Of a stretch of 64,000 nt of DNA, positions 31,643 through 42,512 are shown in pieces (positions within the stretch are counted from its first letter, which is position 1; each line of letters opens with the position of its first letter). This DNA is from Doryteuthis pealeii (Eukaryota > Mollusca > Cephalopoda > Myopsida > Loliginidae), in the NCBI GenBank assembly GCA_023376005.1, contig CM042176.1, forward strand, positions 15,608,212 to 15,672,211, given 5' to 3'. The position numbers and the translations under genes are program-made. The notes beneath the pieces were generated by a model. It saw nothing but the letters and a program-made list of their open reading frames with translations. It ran no database searches and was not told where the DNA came from.

Positions 31643-32335
31643 CTAAAATCAAAATTAAAAAAATATTTACATTCAAAAGAATTGTGCAAAATTTTGAAAC
31701 CCATTCTCAACCTCTTTTTGGCTCTGTTCTTTGAACAGTAAAGACGTTGTCTCAGACCCCACCAGGCAATAGTAAACTTGTTTTGTAGGATTGGCTGGTA
31801 CCTAAAATCAATATAAAAATATATTTACATTCATACTGACATTTATACGTAGAAAAACTTTTTACAAGATTTTCAAATCCATTCTCGACCTCTTTTTGCC
31901 TTTGTTTTTTGAACAGTAGAGACATTGTTACTGACCCTTTCAGGAAACAGTAAACTTGTTTTATAGGATTGGCTAGAACCTAAAATCAAAATAACAAAAA
32001 TATTTGCATTCATACTGACATTTATATGCAGAAAAAAAACTTTGTGGAAAATTTTGAAACCCATTCTCGACCTCTTCTTGTCCCTGTTCTTTGAACAGTA
32101 GAGACATTGTTACCGACCCTGCCAGGAAACAGTAAACTTGTTTTGTAGGATTGGCTAGAACCAAAAATCAATATAAAAATATATTTACATTCATACTGAC
32201 ATTTATACGTAGAAAAACTTTATACAAAATTTTGAAACCCATTCTCGACCTCTTTTTGCCTTTGTTCTTTGAACAGTAGAGACATTGTTACTGACCCTGC
32301 CAGGCAACAGTAAACTTGTTTTATAGGATCGGAGA
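31630..32335. repeat. About 180-bp tandem repeat, four units, overlapping an exon edge
   Basis: Units begin at about 31630, 31790, 31969 and 32150 with TTGGCT-GTACCTAAAATCA-type sequence, then ATTTACATTCATACTGACAT, TTTTGAAACCCATTCTCGAC and GAACAGTAGAGACATTGTTA. The first unit's start is the acceptor and first 13 bases of the exon at 31499-31642. Confidence 0.9.
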
Positions 32336-32489
32336 CTTTATTTATGAATCATCTCATTTTGAAGAAAAATAAATTCACATGATTTTGATACCAGTGTAAG
32401 GAGACAATAAACAATTATTTCCCTTGGATAATGGGGTGACTCCGTGGTTACATGGGACAATTTTTAAAATCTCAGTTTCTTTTACCTCT

Positions 32490-32800
32490 GTTTTTAAACA
32501 GTAGGGACGCCGTTTCCTCTCCCGGCGATGGTCATTATACTCTCCATTATCAAGCAAGACTTTTTGCACTCCGTTCACTTGCATTGTTCATCTCGGTCTC
32601 TTTCGCCTCTGTTTTTTTAACAGTAAGGACGCTGTTTCCTTTTCCGGCGGTGGTCATTATCAAGTAAGACTTTTTTGCTCTCCTTTCACTTGCGTTGTTC
32701 ATCTCGGTCTCTTTTGCCTCTGTTTTTTAAACAGTACCGACGCTGTTTCCTCTAACGGCAATGGTTATTATACTCTCCATTATCAAGTAAGACTTTTTTG
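32490..32800. repeat. About 130-bp tandem repeat, three units
   Basis: Each unit has AACAGTA-GGACGC, GTTTCCTCT, GGTCATTAT, CATTATCAAGTAAGACTTTT and CTTGC-TTGTTCATCTCGGTC. Related at one end (GAACAGTAG) to the 180-bp repeat on its left. Confidence 0.85.
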
Positions 32801-34440
32801 CTCTCCTATATCTTCCTCTCATTTCTCTTCCTCGTCTTTTTCTTCCTCTCCTATCTCTTGCTCTTCTTTCTCTTGCTCTCCTTTCTCTTGTTCTTCTTTC
32901 TCTTGTTCTTCTTTCTCTTCCTCTCCTTTCTCTTGCTCTCCTATCTCTTCCTCTCCCTTCTCTTGTTCTCCTTTCTCTTGCTCTCCTTTCTCTGCTCCCT
33001 ATCTCTTCCTCTCCTATCTCTTCCCTCCCTTCTCTTGTTCTCCTCTCCTTCTCTCTCCCTTCCTTCTCTCCCTTCTCTTCCTCTCCTTCTCTTGTTCTCC
33101 CATCTCTTGTTCTCCCATCTCTTCTCTCCTCTCTTCCTCTCCTTTCTCTTTCTCCTCTTCTTCTCTCTCTCCCTTCTCTTCTCTCCCTTCTCTTTCTCCT
33201 TCTCTGCTCTCCTTTCTCTTGCTCTCCTTTCTCTGCTCTCCCTTCTCTTCCTCTCCCTTCTCTTGCTCTCCTTCTCTTTCTCCTATCTCTTGCTCTCCTC
33301 TCTTGCTCTCCTTTCTCTTGTTCTATCTCTTCTCTCCCTTCTCTTCTCCTTTCTCTTCCTCTCCTTTCTCTTGTTCTTTCTTTCTCTCCTCTCCTTTCTC
33401 TTGCTCTCCCTATCTCTTCCTCTCCTATCTCTTGTTCTCTTTCCCTCTCCTTTCTCTTGCTCTCCTTTCTCTTCTCTCCTTCTCTTTTCTCCTTCTCTTG
33501 TTCTCCTTTCTCTTCCCTCTCCCTTCTCTTGTTCTCCTTCTCTTGTTCTCCTTTCTCTTTCTCCTTTCTCTTCCTCTCCCTTCTCTTGTTTCTCCTATCT
33601 CTTCCTCTCCCTTCTCTTCCTCTCCTTCTCTTCCTCCTCCCTTCTCTTGTTCTTCTTTCTCTTGTTCTCCTATCTCTTGCTCTCCTATTCTCTTCCTCTC
33701 CTTCTCTTGTTCTCTTCTCTTCCTCTCCTTTCTCTTCTCTCTCTTCCTCTCCTTTCTCTTCCTCTCCTTCTCTCCTCTCCTTCTCTTCCTCTCCTTCTCT
33801 TGCTCTCCTTCTCTTGTTCTCTTTCTCTTGCTCTCCTTTCTCTTGTCTCCTATCTCTTCTCTTGCTCTCCTATCTCTTGCTTCCTTTCTTCTCCTATCTC
33901 TTGCTCTCCTTTCTCTTGCTCTCCTTTCTCTCTTGCTCTCCTATCTCTTGTTCTTTTTCTTGTTCTTCTTTCTCTTCCTCTCCTTTCTCTTGCTCTCATC
34001 TCTCTCCCTTCTCTTGTTCTCCCTTCTCTCTCTCTTCTCTTTCTCTTCTCTCCCTTCTCTTCTCTATCTCTTCCTCTCCTTCTCTCTTCTCTTCCTCTCC
34101 TTCTCTTCCTCTCCCTTCTCTTCCTCTCCTATCTCTTGCTCTCCTATCTCTTGTTCTTCTTTCTTTGTTCTTCTTTCTCTCCTTTCTCTTCCTCTCCTTT
34201 CTCTTGCTCTCCCTTCTCTTCATCTCCCTTCTTTGCTCTCCCATCTCTTGCTCTCCCATCTCTTCCTCTCCTTTCTCTTTCCTCTCCCTTCTCTTCCTCT
34301 CCTTCTCTTCTCTCCCTTCTCTTCTCTTCTCTCCCATCTCTTGCTCTCCCATCTCTTGCTCTCCTTTTCTCTTGCTCTCCTTTCTCTTGCTCTCCTTTCT
34401 CTTTCTCTTTCTCTTGCTCTCCTTTCTCTTGCTCTCCTAT
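32800..34440. repeat. 1.6-kb polypyrimidine array (CTCTCCTTTCTCTTGCT type)
   Basis: Nearly pure C/T on the plus strand, built from 17-19 bp units such as CTCTCCTTTCTCTTGCT with TTC, TGT or TAT variants. The 583-, 423- and 332-codon open frames across it exist only because C/T strings contain no stop codons. In gene sense the RNA would be a GA-rich purine tract. Confidence 0.97.
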
Positions 34441-34589
34441 GTCTCCTTGTATTGAGAATATCAAGAATGTATTTATATTTTATCTGTTGAGAAACATTTG
34501 TGTATTCTTGTTAATATTTCTTGGATGTATTAAATTATATGTGTATTAAATGTTTTTGTATGTGGAAGTGATATCTTTTTTGTGTTTTT

Positions 34590-35060
34590 TTAACCTTCTT
34601 CTTCTTCTCCATTCTTCTTCTTCTTCTTCTCCATTCTTCTTTTTCTTCTGCTTCTCTAACGTCTCTTGTTGTTGTTGTTGTCCTCCTCCTCCTTCCCCTT
34701 CTTTTTCTTCTCTATCTTTCTATCTTTTTCTTTTTCTTTCTCTTCTTCTTTATTCTTGTCCTATTTTCTTCTTCTCTTTCTTCTTCTCTAACGTTTCTTG
34801 TTGTTGTTGTTATTGTTGTTTTCCTCCTCCTCCTCCTTCTATAATACAACGGTGGGTGCAAGAATGTGTGTGTGCATATAAATACACACTTAGTTATATA
34901 GATACGTAGTAGTAGTTATATTGAATTAATAAATAGTAAGTCAAGCCACATATATGTATAAATATGTGTGTGTGTTCTAGTGTGGATAATGGGGGTATAC
35001 ATATGTATAGATAGATAGATACATATGTGTGCATGTATACATACATGTGTGTGTATGCAT
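34590..35060. repeat. (CTT)n, (TTG)n and TA/TG-rich simple repeats
   Basis: CTT runs and two GTTGTTGTTGT blocks within a duplicated context (CTAACGT-TCTTGTTGTTGTTG at 34655 and 34787), then a TATGTGTGTG/GATA region to 35060. Confidence 0.9.
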
Positions 35061-35815
35061 ATATGTGTATGTGTAAGTAGGCATATTGTTTGTGGGTGGC
35101 AATAGGCAACAAAAGCATAAAACTGAGGATAGACTTAAAAGGATGATAATCTCTTCTTAGGAGACGAGAAGACTGGGTTTTGACCAATTTGAGGGTCAAC
35201 TATAGTTTAGACTAGCAATAAAATATGACCTAGATTAAGACAAAGAACTTTTCAAAACACCCGGGTTTTTAGACACAAATCTCGGAGGATGAGAGTTCGT
35301 ACGTGAGTGAGATGAGATGAGATTTGGGGATTTCTGGGAAATTTGAAAAGTTTAGTCAGTTAGTCTTGGGACAGCGGAGAGGGCAGTTAGTCCCTGGGAG
35401 CCGAAGAGAGCAGATGAGACTTGGAAACGGGAAGAAGTTAAAATATTAGATGCCCACTAGAAACCAACTTTAGCAGAGGTCCCCAAAAGGAACGGGGGTG
35501 ACCCCCCTCTCGACAGACATAGAAGCAGATGAATTATAAGCTGATGGAGTGACTGGAGATAGTAGCAGACAGTTATATACCTCTCTGACCATTCTAATGT
35601 TCACCTGACTGATTTTGTTTTGTCTTTATTCTCTCTTTGTTATTGATTGTGAACCCCCTGGATGAGCCCGGAGGCAGAATTACGGACACCAGTGAGGGTC
35701 AAGGAACAGACGACCACGAGACGATCATGGCCAGTAATTTTGAAAGCTGCAAGTAATGCAGAAGATGCACAGCAGAAGCTGCCTACAGGTGCTCACGGCC
35801 CGAGGGAGGTTTCAC
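35061..35815. other. Intron DNA without a recognised gene
   Basis: GA-rich unique-looking sequence including TGGGACAGCGGAGAGGGCAG and a CCCCTGGATGAGCCCGGAGG segment. The layout (ACAGTTATATACC TATA-like box, CTTTATTCTCTC, TTGTGAACCCCC) recalls LTR DNA, but no ends or duplication were established. Confidence 0.4.
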
Positions 35816-36535
35816 ACTTCTTATTTTTATCTTTTTCTTTTTTTCTTTCTCTTCTTCTGTATTATTTTCCTTCTCTTTTCTTTTTCCTTCTTCTTCTTTT
35901 TCTTTCTTTCTTTCTTCTTCTTTCTTTCTTCTTCTTTCTAGTTTTTCTTTTTTCTTTCTCTTCTTTATTCTTTTCCTTATCTTTTCTTTTTCTTTCTTCA
36001 TCTTTTTTCTTTCTCTTCTGCTTTCTTTTCCTTCTCTTTTCTTCTTCTTCTTCTTTCTACCTTTATATCTTTTTCTTATTTTTCTTTCTCTTCTTCTGTA
36101 TTCTTTTCCTTCTCTTTTCTTTTTTTTCTTCATCTTTCTTCTTTCTCTTCTGCTTTCTTCTTCTTCTTCTTCTTCTTTCTACCTTTATATCTTTTTCTTA
36201 TTTTTTCTTTCTCTTCTTCTGTATTCTTTTCCTTTTCTTTTCTTTTTCTTTCTTCATCTTTCTTCTTTCTCTTCTGCTTTCTTCTTCTTCTTCTTCTTCT
36301 TCTTTCTACCTTTATATCTTTTTCTTATTTTTTCTTTCTCTTCTTCTGTATTCTTTTCCTTCTCTTTTCTTTTTCTTTCTTCATCTTTCTTCTTTCTTCT
36401 TCTTCTTTCTATTTTTTCTTTTTTCTTTTTCTTTCTTCTTTTCCTTCTCTTTTCTTCTTCTTCTTTCTATTTTTTCTTTTTTCTTTTTCTTTTTTCTTTC
36501 TTCTTTTCCTTCTCTTTTCTTCTTCTTCTTTTTTT
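35816..36535. repeat. Second polypyrimidine (TTC/TTT) array
   Basis: T/C tract with a roughly 120-bp higher-order unit containing TTTCTACCTTTATATCTTTT and TTCTTCTGTATTCTTTTCCT, repeated three times. The 307-codon frame is stop-free for compositional reasons only. Confidence 0.95.
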
Positions 36536-36677
36536 GTCATCCAATCTATTATCTAACATTTACTTCAAATGGCAAAAAAAGATAAATACCCCCCCCCCAC
36601 AAAAAAAACCCAAATAGACAAATAAATTTTTTTTTTTTAATAAATAAAAAACGAATAAAATTTCAAATGTCTCTCAC

Positions 36678-36740
36678 CGTTATCATTTTACCGGACTTGT
36701 CTTTATATACCAATCCAGAATTTTTAACTCGAACCAAGAC
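36678..36740 (-). CDS. Thioester-protein exon: VLVRVKNSGLVYKDK
   Basis: A 63-bp exon, phase 0 at both ends, with acceptor GATAG (36741-36742) and donor GTGAGA. It encodes 21 residues, VLVRVKNSGLVYKDKSGKMI and a final T. It follows directly on the VFNYLPVAHK end of the preceding exon, where family members have a beta-strand of the form V-x-V-x-[LV]. It has no diagnostic motif of its own; support comes from splice sites, phase and its place in the series. Confidence 0.82.
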
Positions 36741-36784
36741 CTATCAAAAAGAAAGTAATTGATTAGTAGAACAATAAAATAGTT

Positions 36785-36827
36785 GGAGGTGCGTGGTGTA
36801 ACAATAGATTATAGATTTTGTTATATA
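36785..36827 (+). mobile_element. SINE type 1 head fragment
   Basis: GGAGGTGCGTGGTGTAACAA is the type 1 SINE start, cut by the Helitron that begins at 36828. Confidence 0.6.
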
Positions 36828-37444
36828 TCTTATTATAATGGAGATTGTGTGTTTTTCTGTCTGTAACCGAAACTATATTACTAATCGAGTCACAATTAAC
36901 ATAGTTATTTTCATCACATTCTCCATGATTTTATTTATATTTAAACCTCAATTATTAATAAAATTTCTTCACCTTTTTATTAGTGTTGTCCATATCTACA
37001 TACTAATAACATGCTTTTGTATTTATATATACAAACAATAGCAGTTTGCAGTGTGAATGGGAAGGCTAATTTGCATATTGATATTAAATATGTGATTTTA
37101 TTAAATATGTGCTTAGTATTATTGATTTCTAACGGTTTGGTTTTATTTTAATGAATATAAACAAAAATCTCTCCAATGAATCTTAAATGAAATCCATTAA
37201 CAAGAAAAAATAAGTGTAATTTTATTCTTTATTTCCTAATTTAACTAAATAGTTAAATAAGTAAAATTCAGCAATGAAAGACGGCAGTGATGGAAGAGTA
37301 AGTTTCATTTCTATTTTTCTATTATAACCTCACTGTGTTTCAAATCTTTTTATCTGCATTCTTAATAAACTTTCTAATTTAATACGATATTTCATTACAT
37401 TAAAATTTAAATACTTGCACCCGGAGGGTGCATATATTTGCTAG
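36828..37444 (+). mobile_element. Helitron copy E, complete
   Basis: TC start at 36828 preceded by A. The 3' hairpin GCACCC-GGA-GGGTGC is followed 9 nt later by CTAG at 37441-37444. It joins directly to copy F with no spacer. Confidence 0.88.
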
Positions 37445-38520
37445 TCTTATTATAATGGAGATTGTGTGTCTGTCTGTAACTGAAACTATGTGTACTCCCA
37501 ACATCACAATTTCCTTAGTCATTTCCATCACATTCAACATTATTATATTTCTATTTAAATCTCAATTATTAAGAAAAATATCTAACATCATTAATACTGT
37601 TGGCCTTATCTATATCTTATTATAATGGAGATTGTGTGTTTTTCTGTCTGTAACCGAAACTATATTCCTACTCAAGTCACAATTCTCTTAGTTATTGACA
37701 TCACATTCTCCATGATTTTATTTTTTATCTAAACCTCAATTATTAATAAAATTGTCTTACATTATTAATACTATTAACTATGTCTACATAATAACAACAT
37801 GCAATTATATTTATATATACAACAAAATAGCGGTTTACACTGTGAACGGGAAGGTTAATTTGCATATTAATATTAAAAAATCGAATTTAATAAATATGTG
37901 CTTAGTATTATTGATTTCTAACTTTGGTTTTATTTTAATGAATATAAGCAAAAATCTATTCAATGAATCTTAAATGAAATCCATTAACAAGATAAAATAA
38001 CTGTCATTTTATTCTTTACTTCCTCTTATAACTAAATACTTAAATTAGAAAAAATAACAATGAAAGACGAGAGTGATGGAAGAGTAAGTTTCAGTTGTTC
38101 CATTTTTTTATTATACTCCCTCCGTTTCAAATCTTTTATTATACTCCCTCTGTTTCAAATCTTTTTATGTGTATTCTTATTTAGTTTCATTAGCTTTTCT
38201 AATTTAATACAATATTTTATTACATTAAAACTTAAATACTTGCACCCGGAGGGTGCATATATTTGCTAGTACTAATAACATGCAATTGCATTTAACAGTC
38301 AAATAGTGTATTATAGTATGAACAGGAATGATAATTTGCATATTGATCCTAAAAAATTGATTTTAATAAGTATTTGCTTAGTTTTATTGATTTCTAATTT
38401 TTTAGTTTAATTTTGATAATTTTAAAAGTCTATTACCAAAAAGAAATAATGTAATTTTAATGTCTGATTTATTTTTATATTTGAATTAAGAACATTTTGC
38501 AATGAAAGCATTCAAACTAA
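37445..38520 (+). mobile_element. Helitron copy F, split by copy G
   Basis: 37445-37614 is the 5' part (TCTTATTATAATGGAGATTG...) and 38270 to about 38520 resumes the consensus (ACTAATAACATGCAATTG...TTGCAATGAAAGCA). The hairpin end is absent. Copy G separates the halves. Confidence 0.8.
37615..38269 (+). mobile_element. Helitron copy G, complete, nested in F
   Basis: TC at 37615, CTAG at 38266-38269, hairpin GCACCCGGAGGGTGC. Removing it joins CTATA to TACTAATA and restores the Helitron consensus, which proves both ends and the A|T target. Confidence 0.93.
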
Positions 38521-38600
38521 TATTCTTCGTATTAAATGGGCACAATGTGACGAGTTCAAATCCCGGACGAGGCAGTTTGCGTTTAGCATAATCTGCGATT
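38521..38600 (+). repeat. tRNA-derived SINE-like fragment
   Basis: GACGAGTTCAAATCCCGGAC contains a B box followed by GAGGCAGTTTGCGTTTAGCA, resembling the type 1 SINE after its head. The rest is not recognised. Confidence 0.45.
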
Positions 38601-38716
38601 AAGCGACACTAGATAATCCGGATTTACATTTTTACATCTTGAACAATTTAGACGGTCTCAGTTTTAACCAGAGAGGGTTGCAGGGTGAAAACGGACAGAA
38701 GATTTAAGATGAGGAG

Positions 38717-38807
38717 GCGGAGGGACAACAACAACAACAACAACAATTACTGTGTAGTTTAATTTGTGTCTTGTACGAGCAAAAATTTTTGTTTGAAGTT
38801 ACGATAC

Positions 38808-38868
<61 letters not shown>
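38717..38868. repeat. (CAA)n and (GA)n microsatellites
   Basis: A CAA run at 38726-38745 and 28 GA units at 38813-38868. Confidence 0.95.
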
Positions 38869-38869
<1 letters not shown>

Positions 38870-40150
38870 GTATATTTATATTTTTGTAGAACGACGATAT
38901 TACTAAATTGAAGAATACCCAGGGATTGTCTGTGGTCAGGAATTAATACTAGAGAGAATACGGATATTATATGTGTATTTAAATTGTTCAGCTGTCTTGT
39001 CTGCAAGAAGGTGAGGCTGAGAATTGTTAAATTTTCTTTTGGAGAGACGAGGGCAGGAAGCATTTAAGATTGTTTACAACTGTTCTTAGATCCGTTGCTA
39101 GTTAATATTTCTGCCAGGAAGACCTATATTTTGGATTAACACCAAAGAAAACCCATCAGTCTAGGATTACCAACTCACTACGGACTTGGATTATGAGAGT
39201 AAACCCCGAAAAACAAAGCCGGTGTCCATAAGGTGGTGTGACTCTGAAATCCAGTGCTACCCAGCAACTCCTGTGACACTACCGCTGCCAAATTGCATTG
39301 GCTTCTTACTTTTCCTATGGAAGCGGCCACCCGGCATCGCCAAAGTAGAGGGAGGTTTAAAAGTTAGTCCCGCGATCCATTATTACTCAATCGTGAGTTG
39401 GATCCTCGTCGGATGCCCCATTAAAATCCCCATGTAAAAAAAAGACCTTGCATTGATTGAGCTACTCTGAAAATAAACGTTAATGTTTTCTATTCAAAAT
39501 ATTAAATGAAAAAAAAAATATCCCATTATGTTATCATTTAACTTTCATTTTTTAATCCTTTTCACAAATATATATCAAATCTTTATTATTTTTGCTCAAA
39601 AACCAAGCCCTGGTGATATTTAATGTGTGTATATATATTTACTTTGCCGTTAATTGTTTTATTTTCGAAGTTTCCTCCGGACATACACATACACACAACT
39701 GTCCTTTATATATGTATTGTCGGGAAAAATATAAGGCGCTTATCCCGACGCAGCGGTGAGGTGCCAGTAGCGAGCTTTAGTGGGGTAGCCACCAGACCAG
39801 GTAAATAAAGTGGTTGCGAAATTTAGTGGGCTTTGCAGCTAACCACTTCAAAAACGCGACCCACTGTTACTCGTACTGGGTCAAATAGTTGAGGGGGAAG
39901 AAGAATGCGGAATGCACGTTTAACCAACACGCTTTCAGCTTGTACTACTGTCTAGTTCCGTCCACCCGCCTCGCGGCCGGACTTTTAAGGTCTTGGTATG
40001 AACCACTACGAGGTGGTGTCAGCATTAAAAGAGGGGAAATGGGATTACCCAGTCGGCGACTACCTCATCAACTCGCTACCAAGTTATAAAGAGAGAGAGG
40101 GAGGAGAAAATAATTCTCACAGTATAGATAATATAATATATTCATAGTTA
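38870..40150. other. Intron DNA, dispersed repeats, no recognised gene
   Basis: 39580-39720 (TGTGTGTATATATATTTACT, AAGTTTCCTCCGGACAT, CTGTCCTTTATATATGTAT) is shared with 53215-53350 and partly with 41800-41850. 39740-40090 is a moderately GC-rich stretch (GGTGAGGTGCCAGTAGCGAG, CACTACGAGGTGGTGTCAGC) that I cannot assign. Short frames there show no family signature. Confidence 0.4.
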
Positions 40151-40151
40151 C

Positions 40152-40265
40152 CTTGTGTGCTACCGGAAGGTAATTGAACACAATGACATTGATAAACAAG
40201 CGCTCATAACGTATGACGCTGTATGGGAGGTTGAGAATAAGGAACATTCTTTGGAATGAAAGGAA
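40152..40265 (-). CDS. Thioester-protein exon: MG7 start (LPYSVIRYERLFINV)
   Basis: 114 bp, phase 0 at both ends, acceptor TTTTTCAG (40266-40267), donor GTAAC. The 38 residues include FLILNLPYSVIRYERLFINV and IVFNYLPVAHK. The superfamily hallmark here is F-x-[VIL]-x-[LM]-[NTP]-[LM]-P-Y-S-[VI]-[IVK]-R-x-E-x-F-x-[LI]-x-[VA]-x-[VI]-x-N-Y-L, which this fits almost residue for residue. Tyr replaces the common Gly before Glu. Confidence 0.96.
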
Positions 40266-40374
40266 CTGAAAAACAAAATAATATAATAGTTAGCAAATGC
40301 AATATATTTTTTTTCGAACATCTCGGAAATTCTCCGTATTTCAACCGATTTCATTTAAAACAATAAGGATTTAC

Positions 40375-40587
40375 TCTGACGAAGGCCGCCATTTCTTTGT
40401 ATATTAAACATTTCTGTAGTTTTTTCTATTATTGTTATTGTTATTTTATTTTGTATTTAAAATAACAATAGATAGAATACATGTGTACATGGATAAACTA
40501 CTGGCCGAAACACGTGTCAGTATAAAGAAAATAAAATAAATCCTGTTTTATCCATTCAACATTTTCTTTCCTTTATTTTTCATTTCA

Positions 40588-40627
<40 letters not shown>

Positions 40628-40905
40628 TTATTTATTTATTTATTTATATATATGTAAGTTGAAAATGGAAGCGAATCCGACGGTATGTTGAAATGAAAAA
40701 TAATGGAAAGAAAATACTGAATGGATAAAACAGATTTTATTTTTATTTTGTGTTACTGACACGTATTTCGGCCAGGAGTTTATCCATGTACATATGTACT
40801 CTATCTATTATCATTTTAGATACAAAATAAAATAAAAATAATAGAAAACTATAACATTTTTTTAGTATACAAGGAATAACGGCCTGTTGTCTTTGGTGTT
40901 TTTGA
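40375..40905. mobile_element. Foldback element with (CA)(TA) core
   Basis: The arms 40375-40590 and 40660-40905 are inverted: GGCCGCCATT-CTTTGTATA, TAGTTTTTTCTATTATTGTT, ACATGGATAAACTACTGGCC, GAAACACGTGTCAGTA and TTTATCCATTCA recur as complements around a CACACA/TATATA centre. A further inverted copy of the A/T-rich part lies at 40900-40990. It contains GAAA-palindrome-TC motifs (see findings) but no CUGANGA. Confidence 0.7.
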
Positions 40906-40994
40906 CGAAGGTTGTTATTTCTTGCATACTAAAAAAATGTTATAGTTTTCTATTATTGTTATTTTATTTTATATTTAAAATAATAATAGAGTAC

Positions 40995-40999
40995 AAACA

Positions 41000-41054
<55 letters not shown>

Positions 41055-41116
41055 CACGCACATAAACACCACACACACACACACACACTTTGTATTTAAA
41101 ATAATAATAGAGTACA

Positions 41117-41148
<32 letters not shown>

Positions 41149-41150
41149 CA
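40995..41150. repeat. (TA)n/(CA)n microsatellites, duplicated
   Basis: ATAATAGAGTACAAACAATA followed by TA and CA runs occurs twice (40980 and 41100). Confidence 0.95.
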
Positions 41151-41364
41151 CGCATATAAAAAAAAAAACCCACACACACACAGTTTGGAAGACATGAGAC
41201 AGAACCAAATGGAGAGCGACTAGCAACATCTTCAGTTTCGGAGATCTTTTGTAGAAGAGATTTTAAAATTTAAATTAGGGTAATTAAGAACTTTTGTTTA
41301 GTAAATTAGAGCGTCCCAGAAAAAGCAGAACCCACTAATTTTGTAATAAAACTGTTAATTTAAC

Positions 41365-41545
41365 TAGGGGGGGGGTAGGTTAGGGTTTAGAGTTAGGGTT
41401 AGGGTTGGGGTTTAAGGTTTAGGGTTAGTTTAATCAGAAAATAAATAAATAATTTGGATTCTGGTTTTTTCTGGGTAACCCTATACAGGGTGACCAACCC
41501 TAACCGTTAGGGTTAGGGGTTAGGGTTAGGGGTTAGTTTTGTAAT
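41365..41545. repeat. Interstitial telomere-like repeat
   Basis: Degenerate TTAGGG units: TAGGGTTTAGAGTTAGGGTT, then AGGGTTGGGGTTTAAGG, and a second block TTAGGGTTAGGGGTTAGGGT after about 80 bp. Degeneracy and short length argue against a telomere end. Confidence 0.75.
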
Positions 41546-41879
41546 TAACTTTTAACCACGTATGTCTGTGAATCTGTGTTACGCCTCAAAGATACGTGGT
41601 ATAAAGTTAACTGACCTGAAAAAAATGTAAATGTCTTTAAATAAAATAGCTGGTGCATTATATCTTTTATTCATTAATATATCAACACTGAAAATGTTAT
41701 TAGATTCGGTTAATTCTCTGATTTTTAGTATTTTTTCTTTCGGTGGGGTGACATACGATAGTGGAATTTATGTCTGTTAAGTAGGATTTAATCCTAATTT
41801 GTATATATGTATACTTTGTTGTTGTTTAATTTTCGTAGTTTCATCCAGACATATATACATAGCAATAGCATAATCTTTA

Positions 41880-42471
41880 CAGATCACTGCCGTCCCTGAC
41901 AATCCCATAACTCCACTACCAGAACCCCTCCTTGCATAAGCCCTCAAACTCAAACTTGCATGAGACTCATCAAACCCGCTGCAGATCCACAAAGTTTCAT
42001 GCAAATATGACATAGAAAGAACGTCCTTCCCGTTGAATCAGATGAATCAGATGAATCAGATGATAAAATTTGATGCTTATGCACCACCATATGTCTCTTA
42101 AGACCAGAAGCTGACTTACAGACTTTGTTACAGATAGCACAAGACACATTGTTTGTTCCTGGAATTTGCATGGATTGACCCTGGTGAGATTTCCTATGAT
42201 TGACATATCCAGCCTTAGAAAGCAGAATTCGACCACATGTCTGACATTTCCAACCCTCCAGGTTCTCTCCAATATGACAGGTGTGACCCTTTCGAAGTTG
42301 ACGCTTTAGGTTTTCATGCACGATTCTTTCACTCTCAAAACTGGTACAGCCATCATCCACATGCATTCTCCAGCCAGTTCTCTCCAATGCCAGCTTTTCC
42401 CAGTTGTCAGGATTTATTTTTATTTTTACAAGGTTGTTTTTTAAGCAATCCTTATACATACATACATACAT
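41880..42471 (-). pseudogene. C2H2-finger tail of a non-LTR retrotransposon
   Basis: An open frame of 173 codons (42471-41950) reads WEKLALERTGWRMHVDDG and an ERIVHENLKRQLRKG stretch, then WKCQTCGRILLSKAGYVNHR (C-x2-C-x12-H-x3-H), VSCAICNKVCKSASGLKRHM (C2H2), and FLCHICMKLCGSAAGL, where the last finger loses its histidines through a frameshift that continues to about 41880. This Trp/Arg-rich segment with terminal zinc fingers is typical of the C-terminus of LINE reverse-transcriptase proteins in molluscs and flatworms. No reverse-transcriptase core precedes it, and the apparent Met start lies in a TGTATG repeat, so this is a 5'-truncated, decayed copy. Confidence 0.7.
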
Positions 42472-42512
42472 ACATACACACCAACTGCCTTTAAAATATG
42501 TTTATAAAGAAA

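Noticed and set aside
32798..34549. Open frames of 583, 423 and 332 codons rich in Leu, Ser and Phe
   Set aside because: They lie in a pure C/T repeat where stop codons cannot form; several frames are open at once and the content is purely repeat-driven.
35662..36585. 307-codon Ser/Phe/Leu frame
   Set aside because: Its first 50 codons are unassigned DNA and the rest is a T/C tract.
41365..41545. Chromosome-end telomere
   Set aside because: Degenerate short TTAGGG blocks flanked by ordinary intron DNA of the same gene; interstitial only.
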